Assembly (NCBI GenBank): GCA_019426215.1
Contig: CM033394.1
Coordinates: forward strand, 22,340,195 to 22,404,194
Source of the DNA: Buddleja alternifolia
Taxonomy: Eukaryota; Streptophyta; Magnoliopsida; Lamiales; Scrophulariaceae
Length of the DNA: 64,000 bases
Direction: 5' to 3'
How positions within the stretch are numbered: the first letter of the stretch is position 1; each line of letters starts with the position of its first letter. A program made the translations under genes and the position numbers. The notes beneath the pieces were generated by a model. That model saw only the letters and a program-made list of their open reading frames with translations. It ran no database searches and had not been told where the DNA came from. Below, in pieces: positions 1-9,487 of this stretch.

Positions 1-177
1 TGACAAAATGGTACAAAGAAATCTTGAAGACACCGTAGAGATTCACAAATGAGAAATGCGGATCATTCCGCTTAAATTCTTTTTTTTTTCCTACTTTACT
101 ACAAAAATATCTCTACTGAACTCGTATTCAACAGAATATTGATTTCCTAGCCATCATTTTCATATATAAGACACTTT
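1..177. other. Unassigned AT-rich flank
   Basis: No gene, repeat end or element boundary is recognised here. It precedes the tail of the SINE and may belong to the sequence into which the SINE inserted. Confidence 0.4.
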
Positions 178-375
178 TTAAAAAAAAATAAAAAAATTCA
201 AGGCGAAAGGATACTCTAAATATCTAGCCCTACAAACCCGATAGTCGTAATCCTGAGACATAAAGACTTTATTTGCTCCATAAAGAAGGGGAGAGCCACA
301 CAACTTGTGACAGCCTAGTTTCGAACCCAAGACCTTTCACATAAAGTGGGAGGTGGATACCACTAGACCAACATA
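178..375 (-). mobile_element. tRNA-derived SINE
   Basis: On the minus strand a tRNA-like head carries an A box (TGGTCTAGTGG, + positions 360-370) and a B box (GGTTCGAAAC, 318-327) at tRNA-like spacing. A non-tRNA body of about 120 bp and a T-rich end (about 178-197) follow. This is the layout of plant SINEs, which are transcribed by RNA polymerase III from these internal boxes and moved by LINE enzymes. The rest does not form a tRNA cloverleaf, so it is not a tRNA gene. Ends are approximate and I did not find clear target duplications. Confidence 0.65.
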
Positions 376-384
376 TCAGCACAC

Positions 385-1926
385 GCATTTGATGATGGGC
401 TAAGCCGAGCTGAATGTTCGTGCGTTGGGTCGAGCCCAGCAAGCATCCGAGTGCGGAAGGCTAGGCCCAGCGAGCTGCTGGGCGTGGTCCAATGATTATT
501 ATATATATATATATATATATTAATAAATATTAGGTTTGACCCAATAGACAAATATATATATATATATAGATATTAATCAATATTGGGTTTGACCCAATAA
601 ACAAATTTGACCCGAATTTGTTAATTAACCCTTTTCCCTAATAAAATTGATTTTGTTTTTCTAAAATTAAATTAGATTTAATAGTTAAATTAGATTTAAT
701 TTTAATAATTAAAATTGGACTTAATTGTATCATAAATTAATTAGAGTTAGTTTATGATTCCACAAGGTGATTAAATAAATTAGATTTATTCTTCATTTAT
801 GTAATTAAGAATAAATTAGACTTAGTTCTTAATAAATTAGATTTTTAAATTGAAACTAAATTCATCCTTTTGTAACTAAATTGGATTTAGTTAATTGTGA
901 ATTCTTTTTCAATTTTTAAATTAATGCCAACATAATTTTGAATAGTTTATTTACATGCTTTGATGCATGTTATGGTGGATGCATCCCATTGGCTTAGGCT
1001 TTTTACCGCTTTGTGTTATCTGGGTTGTAATGGGCCAGTTTTATGCCCCCCGCTGTATTTTATTTCCGATAGAATCATGTATAGGGTGCTTCTAAATATG
1101 TAATTAGCAGTAGGACCTTCTAGAGCTTGGAGCCCAAAGCTTATGAAGATTAGATTTGATATAGGCCCCTGTCCCTTGATTGGTCTATTGGCTTAGACCA
1201 ATCTAGATTGTCCATGAAATGCATGATGATAGAATTACCAGATTTTTTCTATTATTGTATGGTTCAATTCCACATATACGCATAACAAATTAATGTGCAA
1301 AAGTGAGGCCTTATAAATTAATAAATTCTCCCGAATTAAAGATACTAAGTAAGAAAGGGATATAGCATATCCTGGATCTCCATCAAACTTTGAGAGATGG
1401 AATTATGAAGTTATGTATAGCATCGTCCTAACTAATGGGGGTTATACACTAAGTTCATAGTTCAAATATCTCTAAGTGCATTTGATGCCATTGGTCGAAG
1501 CAAATCTCATCCGATATACCGTTACAGGCTGCAAGACGAGATTCAACTGTTAGATCAATTGGTGTTCATGGGAAAGTACTTAGATGGGTCACCTCCGATA
1601 TTCTGTTACAGGCTGAGGTTAAGTGATCCATGAGCCAAAAATAAGATTGATCCATCAGTTGGACTGATTTGAGTGGAACACCACTTCAAAAATTCCAATG
1701 AGCCATATATCGAAACAGATTGCAACTCATTGAAAATTTTGCAGAGCTCAATCACTCACTACGAAATCTGTCCAATGAAATTTTTGTTCATTCCAGTGGG
1801 AGTGCAATGATTCAAAGAATGTAGTGGGAGCCAAGTCAAATTAAAGTCTTAATTTTACTTGGGTAGAACATAATCATTTAATGAAATCTTGGTTTATTTT
1901 CTGTAGTTATATATATCTCTCTCAAA
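385..1926 (+). other. Copia-1 untranslated leader
   Basis: A long leader between the lost primer site and gag. It begins with a GC-rich block of CCCAGC/GCTGGG-type words (about 395-490), then AT microsatellites (about 499-521 and 551-567), then a run of diverged TTAGATTTAAT-like repeats (about 630-930). Near its 3' end are three copies of a GTTACAGGCTG-type word (about 1513-1533, 1595-1617 and 1705-1727). The same order recurs in the leaders of Copia-C and Copia-2. Confidence 0.7.
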
Positions 1927-2560
1927 ATGGTTAACCACCTCAAAACATTATTTGAGAAAAATGTCCTCACTGGACCAAACAATAATGACTGGGTCAAGAT
2001 GCTAAGGTCAGAGCTCAAGAAGAAATCGCTTGAGCACATTTTGGAGCAAGATGGTCCAACTTTGCCTAGGGTCAATGAGGGTCTACTCTGAAACTATACA
2101 AGATATGGATCTTTGATGCCTAAAAAGTCACTAACTACATGTTGCATTCCATGAGCAACAATTTGAGACACATACATTTTGATATGGAAAGTCCAAGTCA
2201 ATGATGCTTCACTTGGAGGAAATGTTCGGAGAATGTGGAAAGTCAACTCGGTATTATCTATCGAAAGAATTTTTCCAAGCTAAAAGGAGACAAGATGATG
2301 AAGTTGCAAAGCATGTTATGAATATGATATCTATGATAGGAAGACTACAATCTATGGGAAGCTACATGGATTTTCATCTGCAAGTGAATCTCATTCTTCA
2401 ATCTTTGCCTAGATATTTCTCTGCTCTTGTCACTAGCTTTCAGGTAGATGACCTGGGAGGATCCTTAATGGATCTTAAAGATAGACTTGTATACTTGCAA
2501 GCACAATTGAGAAAGAATTGGATGATGATTCTGCACCTTCAAATGGGCTACTTGGAGTAA
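1927..2560 (+). pseudogene. gag: Copia-1 gag (capsid) pseudogene
   Basis: The frame opens with ATG at 1927 and runs 54 codons, with a TGPNNNDW motif typical of the start of Copia Gag, to a TGA at 2089-2091. Homology resumes in another frame at 2201-2560, with LEEMFGE, VMNMISMIGRL and LILQSLPRYF, matching the UBN2-type capsid domain. Gag normally builds the virus-like particle that packages element RNA. At least one nonsense mutation and one frameshift show that the copy is dead. Confidence 0.8.
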
Positions 2561-3306
2561 AGATTGCTTCTAGGAACTATGAGCAAAGGAACAAACGCCC
2601 AAAAGTTGCAAAGACATGTATTCCCTGCCAGGAAGTGGATGAATGGAAACGTGACTGTCCCAAGCTGAAAGCGAGAATCGCTTCCGGTATAGAACTTAAT
2701 GTTTTAGAAACAAATTGTTCTATTGCTATTTTTTCTACTTCCTGGATTCTAGAATCTGGAGCTAGTGCTCACATATGTGTTTTGAATCAGGAGCTGGAAA
2801 GAAGTAAGGAGCCGGAGGACAATGTAGTGATGATCAATGTTGGCAGCGGACATAGTGTAGCAGCCACACACATTGAGACCACTTCTATTAAATTATTTTC
2901 TGGACACTGTTTACATTTAGATGATTGCCTTGTTTTGCCCAATGGGCTTAAGAATATTGTTTCAATTCCTGTTTCGGTGAGGAAGGGTTATTTATTTTCC
3001 TTTATGAACAATTCTTGTGACATTTATTTTAGAAATGAATGCTTTGGCAATGCATCCTTAATAAATGGTTTATATTATGTTAATGTCCAAAATAATTGCA
3101 ATGTTAATGTTGTAACAAGAAAGCGCAATTTGCATGATATGAACCTAAGACAACTATGGCACTTAAGATTAGGTTATGTCGGGGAATATAGACTACATGA
3201 GTTAGAAAATGATGGAGTCATAGACTCATTGGGATCGGATCCCAATCCCACTTGTGAGTCTTGTATTCAAGGCAAGATAACCAAATCCCTCGACCAATTC
3301 TTATGA
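2518..3306 (+). pseudogene. pol: Copia-1 zinc knuckle, protease and GAG-pre-integrase
   Basis: 262 codons in one frame. Near residues 36-50 is a degraded zinc knuckle (CIPCQEVDEWKRDC; the knuckle glycine and histidine are lost). Near residue 77 the protease active site reads ESGASAH, with Glu replacing the catalytic Asp expected in DSGA. Near residue 214 are HLRLGYVGEYR and CESC, the GAG-pre-integrase zinc-binding module that starts integrase. The frame ends at 3306, where an integrase deletion begins. An aspartic protease with Glu in this position is expected to be inactive. Confidence 0.85.
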
Positions 3307-3884
3307 GAACATAGCATATTGTTACAACTTACTCTTCCACGCACTTCACAATAAAATGGAGTAGCAGAGCGAAGGAACTGGACGCTATTAGACATGGTTC
3401 GATCCATGTTCAGCTACACAGATTTGCCCATTTCTTTATGGGGGCAAGAGCGGCTCACATCTTGAATAGATGTCCCTCCAAATCTGTTCCTAAAACACCA
3501 TATCAGATATGGTGTGGAAGGAAGCCTAATCTGAAACATATTAAGATATGGGGTTGTTCAACTTATGTGAAAAAGACGAAGGCAGAGAAATTAGAGGCTA
3601 GGTCCTTGAAAAGACGATTCGTTGGTTATCCCGAGGATTCCATGGGATACCTATTCTACATTCATGACGATCAAAAGATCATTGTATTACAAGCGATCTT
3701 TCTTGAAGAAGAATTTATTCGAAAAGGTGGAGCTGGTAGGAAAATTGTTCTAGAAGAACAAAATGAATCTCCTTTGGAAGACACTGTTCAAGAGACCCAA
3801 CCCAAACTAGAAATAACACAGCTGTCAACGCAAAGGTCTACTAGAGTATATCAACCGATTGAGAGATATGGTTATCTGCTATAA
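3307..3884 (+). pseudogene. pol: Copia-1 integrase C-terminal remnant
   Basis: The sequence after GKITKS joins directly to a (L/F)DQFL-EH segment that in Copia-2 lies about 90 codons further on. Both catalytic Asp segments of the integrase core are therefore deleted. What remains is a GVAERRN motif at about 3358-3380 (stop-interrupted) and a readable stretch from 3438 with TPYQIWCGRKPN and the GC(S/L)TYVKK region, the Copia integrase C-terminal domain. The frame continues past a TAA at 3882-3884 toward RT. Confidence 0.8.
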
Positions 3885-4917
3885 GGAGAGCATAATCTGT
3901 ATGCAGTAGCAGAAGGAAACCATGGAAAAGATCCCTCTAGCTATGACCAAGCAATGATGGACATGGATTTTGCAAAGTGGCATGAAGCTATGAAAGTAGA
4001 AATGGATTCCATGTATTCGAACCAAGTCTGGACTCTAATAGATCGACCCAAAGGTATTGTACCCATTGGATGCAAATGAATCTACAAGAGAAAGATTTGT
4101 CTGGGTGACAAGGTAGACACCTATAAGGCCAGGCTAGTGGCGAAAGGGTATAGTTAAGATGAGGGCATTGACTATGAGGAAACCTTTTCGCCTGTAGTTA
4201 TTGATCAAATCCATTAGAATTCTACTTGCCATAGCTGCATACCTAGATAATGAAATCTGGCAAATGGATGTTAAAACTGTGTTCTTAAATTGGTTCTTCG
4301 AGGAGGAAATCTATATGGAACAGAAAGGTTTCATGTCAGATGCGGAGTCTCATATGGTCTGTACATTGAATAGGTCCATTTATGGACTTAAGCAGGCCTC
4401 TCACAGTTGGAACCTTCGTTTTGATGAAGAAGTACAAAGCTACGACTTCATAAAAAATGAGGATGAACCATGTGCTTATGAAAAAGTCAGTGGGAACAAA
4501 ATCTCATTCCTAGTGCTATACGTAGATGATATTACACTTATAGGGAATGATGTAGGTCTGGTAACTTCGATTAAGACATGGATTTCAAAAACATTCTCCA
4601 TGAAAGACTTGGGAGAAGCTACCTATATTCTAGAAATTCGTATCTATAGGGATAGATCGAATAAGATGAACGGTCTTTCCTAAGCTATCTACATAGAGAA
4701 AGTCCTAAAGCAATTTGGGATGGATAACTCTAAAAGAGGTTTTTTGCCCATGAGACATGGAATTCATCTTTCTAAAAAGATGAGTCTTCAAAGAGAGGAA
4801 GATCGAAAAGAGATGAGCACAGTTCCCTATGACTCAGCAGTGGGAAGTCTCATGTACGCAATGTTATGCACGATACTAGATCTTGCTTATGTTGTGAGCG
4901 TGGTGAGTAGGTTTTAA
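3885..4917 (+). pseudogene. pol: Copia-1 reverse transcriptase
   Basis: RT reads through several stops. The N-terminal part (about 3885-4200) holds an AMKVEMDSM-type segment and KARLVAKGY. The main block (4201-4683) has MDVKTVFLN (first catalytic Asp kept), SIYGLKQASHSW and LVLYVDDITLIGND (YVDD kept). A further block (4720-4917) holds AVGSLMYAML before a TAA. The catalytic triad is intact but the frame is not, so no full enzyme can be made. Confidence 0.9.
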
Positions 4918-4947
4918 GCTAACCTGTGCAAAGAGCATTGGATTGCC

Positions 4948-5505
4948 GTGAAGTCTATCTTGAAGTACTTCAGAAGAACAAAAAATATGATTCTCATATA
5001 TGGCAGTGGAGAAATGAAAGTGGATGATTACACAGATTCTGATTTTCAATCTGACATCGATGACCAAAAATCCACTTTTGGATTCTTATTCACTCTGAAC
5101 GGTGGGGCAGTGTCTTGGAAAAGTCTCAAGCAAAGCACAACTGCTAATTCCACTACTGAAGCTGAATACATGGCAATCTTAGAGGCAGCAAAAGAAGCTG
5201 TTTGGATTAAGAAGTTCATGGCAAATCTTCAATTTGTTCCTAGTGTAGAGCTTCCGTTGCAACTTTGGTGTGACAACAATGGAGCCATCACGCAAGCTAG
5301 GGAACCAAGGTCTCACAAAAAATCCAAACACATAGAGAGGAGATATCATATAATTCATGAAATCGATAGAAGACGTGACATTGCCTTGCAAAAAATAGCC
5401 TCAGTGGAAAACTTTGTTGACCCACTCACTAAGCCATTGGCACATGCGAAGCTAGAGCGACATCTTGAGAAGATAGGTATTAGATACTATAGCAATTGGC
5501 ATTGA
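4948..5505 (+). pseudogene. pol: Copia-1 RNase H
   Basis: 185 codons without a break, separated from RT by a stop. Motifs in order: YTDSDFQSD (first acidic residues), KSTFGFLF, AVSWKSLKQ, STTEAEYM (catalytic Glu), LWCDNNGAI (catalytic Asp) and KHIERRYH. The C-terminus DPLTKPL-HAKLERHLEKIGI is the usual end of a Copia polyprotein. This domain removes RNA from the RNA-DNA hybrid. It is the best preserved part of Copia-1, and the purine tract follows within 3 bases of the stop codon. Confidence 0.9.
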
Positions 5506-5507
5506 AT

Positions 5508-5520
5508 GCAAATGGGAGAT
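5508..5520 (+). promoter_or_regulatory. Copia-1 polypurine tract
   Basis: AAATGGGAGAT lies immediately before the 3' LTR and is the plus-strand primer site. Copia-2 has the matching AGTGGGAGAT on its own strand. Confidence 0.8.
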
Positions 5521-7046
5521 TATTAGGTATATTCCCTATATGCCAATGAGGACAAAAAGATTATATAGGGTATCTAATTATGTTGTACGAACTTAGTATT
5601 AACAAAGGCATTTATTCTTTTGTTCATATAAAACATCATGGCATTAATAAGTATTGAACAAGTAGTCCATGTGAAGCAAGGTTGACTCTTCGCCCCTTAT
5701 GGAATAAAGAAGTGGCACGAAGAGAATCTGACACCTGATCACTTAAAAGGGTTTGCAAGTCAAGGAATCTTAATTGGGCATTAAGATTTGACTTGGATGA
5801 CACATGCTCTGACAAAGAGTGCCAGTCGAACACTATGGGATAGTGAGAGCACATGTCATAGATATACCAATGGAATTGATATATTCGAACACGGCTTGTA
5901 GTAATCCGATCACATAGGTATTTACTCAATAACTGTCCATGATTGGATTACTGATCATAATAGTATGCATGAACCTTAGACCTGAGGGATCATGATCAGT
6001 GTGCTTGTGCTGTTGAATCTGTTACTAGAGTAGTTAGGCCCAAATCACCCTTTGGTCCAGCTGACCTCAAAGTGCGATCTCAATAAGTCAGGTAGCACTT
6101 TTGAAGTGATCGTCAAGATGGGATTCACTGTCTTAATAGTAAACGAGAAAGTTTCCTGTGCAATCATAGGCAAATAAAATGATAAGTCTTTGGCCAAAGC
6201 AATGAAACTAACTTATGTAAGACATTGAGGGTAGTTTGGTAATTTCATCATGCTATGATCTGATGCACAGTTTGAAGTATTGTGAGTTTGACATAAACAA
6301 TGACTCTCACTTGATCGGGATATGTTAGAGAAGGGCTTATACTCATACGGTAGGTTCGTAAATGGTGCAATCATTTTGTACTCTATTAGGGTTACGATGT
6401 GAGTCCACGAGACTGGCTGGATGACACTCACATCCTTTGGTATCCTCCCATTGTTAATCGAGACAAACCAAAAGAGTCGCGCTATAAGAAATTAAATAGG
6501 ATGGATCAATTTAATTGGTAAATCATTTAGATTAAATTATTTGAATTTATTTAATTAATTGGAATTATTTCATTTTATATATATTTATTTGGATTGGATT
6601 TGAATTAAATATATATATTAAAAGATGGACTAAGTGGACAGGGCTAACTTAGCTCATCATAGGCGTCCACTGAGGGCCTAGGAGGCGCCCCACTAGGTTT
6701 AGGGTTTGAGGATTATTTAATCCTCAAGCTGACAAGCTAAACCTAACCCTAGATACAATACACAAAAGGAAAAGGAAAAATCCTCTCCCCTCACTCTTGC
6801 TAGCCGTCCACTTCGTTCGAAGGAGAGTCTGAGGGAGCTTTTGAAGGCTCATTTCGCGTGAAGCTTTAGATATAGGAATTCGACAAGAGTTGCTCTTACG
6901 TGAATTGCAGATTAACGAATCAATATGTTATTTGAATTCGTTTAATTTTATAAAACCTTGAAAATCATCAAACCCACATTAAAGTATTTCGACTCTAGGA
7001 ATCCTTTTTATTTCCGCTGCATTTTTCATTCATAGGATTCCTAACA
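5521..7046 (+). repeat. Copia-1 3' LTR
   Basis: Starts TATTAGGTATA (TG mutated to TA) directly after the purine tract and ends GGATTCCTAACA, giving inverted TGTTAGG/CCTAACA-type ends. The length is 1526 bp. Its body aligns by eye with the Copia-2 LTRs, for example the GCCAATGAGGAC start and the GCAGCGGAA-type end. The five bases after it are GTCAT; the other flank is missing, so the target duplication cannot be tested. Confidence 0.88.
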
Positions 7047-7051
7047 GTCAT

Positions 7052-7368
7052 TATTCTAAATCTGACTTTGAGCCAAAGAAACCTAAAGCAAAATGAAAAG
7101 ACGAAATTCCCTCCCTCTCTCCATCAAACATCCTCTGCCATAGTTGTCTGGGAAGAGATTAGAGCTTTCTTAGAGAGTTTTTTTCTGCGTGATAATCTAG
7201 AGGTAGGAGTCAGGGGCTGTTGCTGATTATTAGAATTTTGTCGTCAAGAGGTAATTCAATTATCCTCTTTCGTATTTTTCTTATTGCGAAATAATATCAT
7301 GAAACCCCGTATTCAATTTCTAGAGTGATTCGGATTAAAAATTTTGTTCGCTAGATTGAATCACAACA
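7052..7368 (+). repeat. Copia-C LTR 3' remnant
   Basis: The sequence ends TCACAACA directly before a primer binding site, so it is the 3' part of a 5' LTR whose beginning is lost next to Copia-1. Its layout (CT-rich block, GAGCTTTCTTAGAG, then an AT-rich end) parallels the Copia-1 LTR end but is diverged. The left boundary is uncertain. Confidence 0.6.
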
Positions 7369-7369
7369 A

Positions 7370-7382
7370 TGGTATCAGAGCC
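7370..7382 (+). promoter_or_regulatory. Copia-C primer binding site
   Basis: TGGTATCAGAGCC, complementary to the 3' end of plant initiator tRNA-Met, one base after the LTR end. It primes minus-strand cDNA. Confidence 0.85.
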
Positions 7383-9487
7383 AAAATTCAGGTGATCCAT
7401 TGTATTCAATGTACGTTAATGTGTTTTAATTTGGGTGATTCATGATATTCAATATATGTGTATGTGTTTTAATTGTTTCAATAGCATAAACATGATTTTA
7501 AGTATTGTATGTAAATTGGGTAATTTATGTTATGCATGCGAATCTATCAACTTAAATTTTACGTTGACTTGGATTTACCTGGTAAAACAAAAAAGAAAAA
7601 TTGAATTGGATTTAAAATTGGTGGTGGAACCACCCTTTCAAAACTCACCATCCGAAAGGCGGCGCACTGCCGTTACTACAGTGTGCGCTGCGTACAGCGC
7701 GTGAGGGGGAGGAGCGGGGGTGTTGGGCTTGGCCCAGTGCATAACATTAGCTCTGGGCTCAGCCCAGCGCGTGAGAAGGATCAGCGCTGGGCGCGGCCCT
7801 GCGCACAAGTGTAGCGCTGGGCCAAGATGAACAGCGCTGGTCTTGACCCAACATGGTCAAACAGTGCTGGTATTGGCCTAGCACATTATTTTAAAGTGCT
7901 AGGCCGAGCCCAACTTTTGTTTAAAATTAACCTGGTCCGGGCCCAGCATAATCAGTTATATCGGGCTTGGTCCAGCAATTGAATTGGGTTATTCAATGGT
8001 GAAATTATTAATTATGTGGGGTTTGACCCAATTAAAGTTTGACCAAACTGTTTATCAATTGGAAAACCCTAATTAAATAAGTTTTTTTTCTCGTTTCAAC
8101 TTCTAAATTGGATTTAGTGAATAAATTAAATTAGATTTAAGTTTATTCAAATTCTAAATTAGATTTAGTTAAATAATTCAAATTGGATTTAAATTTATTC
8201 TAAGTTGGATTTATTGAATAATTTAATTGGACTTAAATTTTTAAATTAAACTAGATTTATCTAAATGATTTAAATTAGATTTAAGTTCTTTTCAAGTAAG
8301 TTGGTATGTATAAATTAGATTTATTAAATTAGATTTAAATACCAACTAGTTTATTTTACATGATGTTGCTATATGTTTAGATTAGATTACCCATGTGGCT
8401 TTATTTGATATAGTCACACTTTAATTTGATTAAAGTAGTCTAACTAAATTAGATTTATTTTGATATGATTAAATTAGATTTAATCAACCATTAAATTAGA
8501 ATTAATATATTCAATTAGATTTAATGTTTAATTCACATAAGTGTTGAATCGTTTTACATGCTCCTTACTTATGTGAGGGTGACACCATCTATGGACTTAG
8601 GGTTTATCTTTGTTGTCTTATTTGGGTTGTATTAGGCGGGATTTTGAGGCCTCAACTTGTATCTTCAATTTTATGGAATTTTTATAAAGGTTATTTTCCT
8701 AGCTTGTATCTTCAATTTTATGGAATTTTTATAAAGGTTATTTGTATGTAATTGTTTAGAGATAGGCCCAAATTGGCAGTTCGTGGTGGCTCATGAAGTC
8801 TTGGAGAACAAGATTAGATCTTGTATAGGCGAAAACCCATGTAATAGATAGAACCCCTCCCCGATCACTCATTGGCTCGAGTTGATCTAGAATAGTCCAT
8901 ACATGTGTGTGTTGTTAGAATTTCTAGGCTTATTTTTATGCATTTCCTTTAATTGCGCGATAAAGAAATTAATGTGAAAAGTGAGTCCAATCATATTAAC
9001 TTTTCACATGTTATAATTCTCCCATAAGAAAAATACTGAGCAAGTAAAGGGGCATTGGATGTCCTAGCTATCCATCAAGCTTTAGAAGGTGGGTTCACTT
9101 CTAGTGCCTGGCGACGTCTAGGAATAAGGGGGTCATGCATCAAGACCTAGTACTCTATCTTCTCTAATACATTTGATGCTTCCATGTCGAAACAAATTTC
9201 GTCCCATTTATTGAAAAAGGTTGCAAGGCGGGATTAACTTGTTAGACTGAAAAAAGTTGATGGGAAAAATGACTTAGATGGAACACCACCTATATATCAA
9301 AAAAGGTTGCAGTTTAGTGATCCATGAGCTAAAGGAGATTGAATCATTGGTTAGACCGATTAGTGTAAGGCACCACCTCAAAGATCTAGCAAGCCATGTA
9401 TCAAAAAAGGTTGCAACTTGTTTAGATCATTGAGGAACTCAATCACTCACTGTGAAATCCATCCAACGAGGTTTCCAATTATTGCTG
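7383..9487 (+). other. Copia-C leader, truncated by the LARD
   Basis: Non-coding leader of a Copia element related to Copia-1. A GC-rich block of CAGCGCTGGG words (about 7670-7990) is followed by a long array of diverged AAATTAGATTTAA repeats (about 8090-8550). Next come a perfect 41-bp repeat in a 47-bp tandem unit (8656-8749) and the three AAAGGTTGCA-type words (about 9211-9225, 9291-9315 and 9396-9418). It stops at 9487, roughly 130 bp before gag would begin, where the Gypsy-type LTR is inserted. The gag-pol of this copy is not in the window. Confidence 0.7.

Larger units (their letters stand above)
385..7046 (+). mobile_element. Copia-1: 5'-truncated Ty1/Copia LTR retrotransposon
   Basis: In order: untranslated leader (about 385-1926), decayed gag, zinc-knuckle remnant, protease, GAG-pre-integrase, integrase remnant, RT, RNase H, purine tract and a 3' LTR. 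The order integrase before RT defines Ty1/Copia. The leader aligns by eye with those of Copia-2 and Copia-C, but homology stops near 385, so the 5' LTR and primer site are missing. Many stops, frameshifts and an integrase deletion make it non-autonomous. The Copia lineage was not assigned. Confidence 0.9.

Noticed and set aside
318..370. tRNA gene
   Set aside because: Only the internal A and B boxes are present; the flanking sequence does not form acceptor and anticodon stems. A SINE explains it better.
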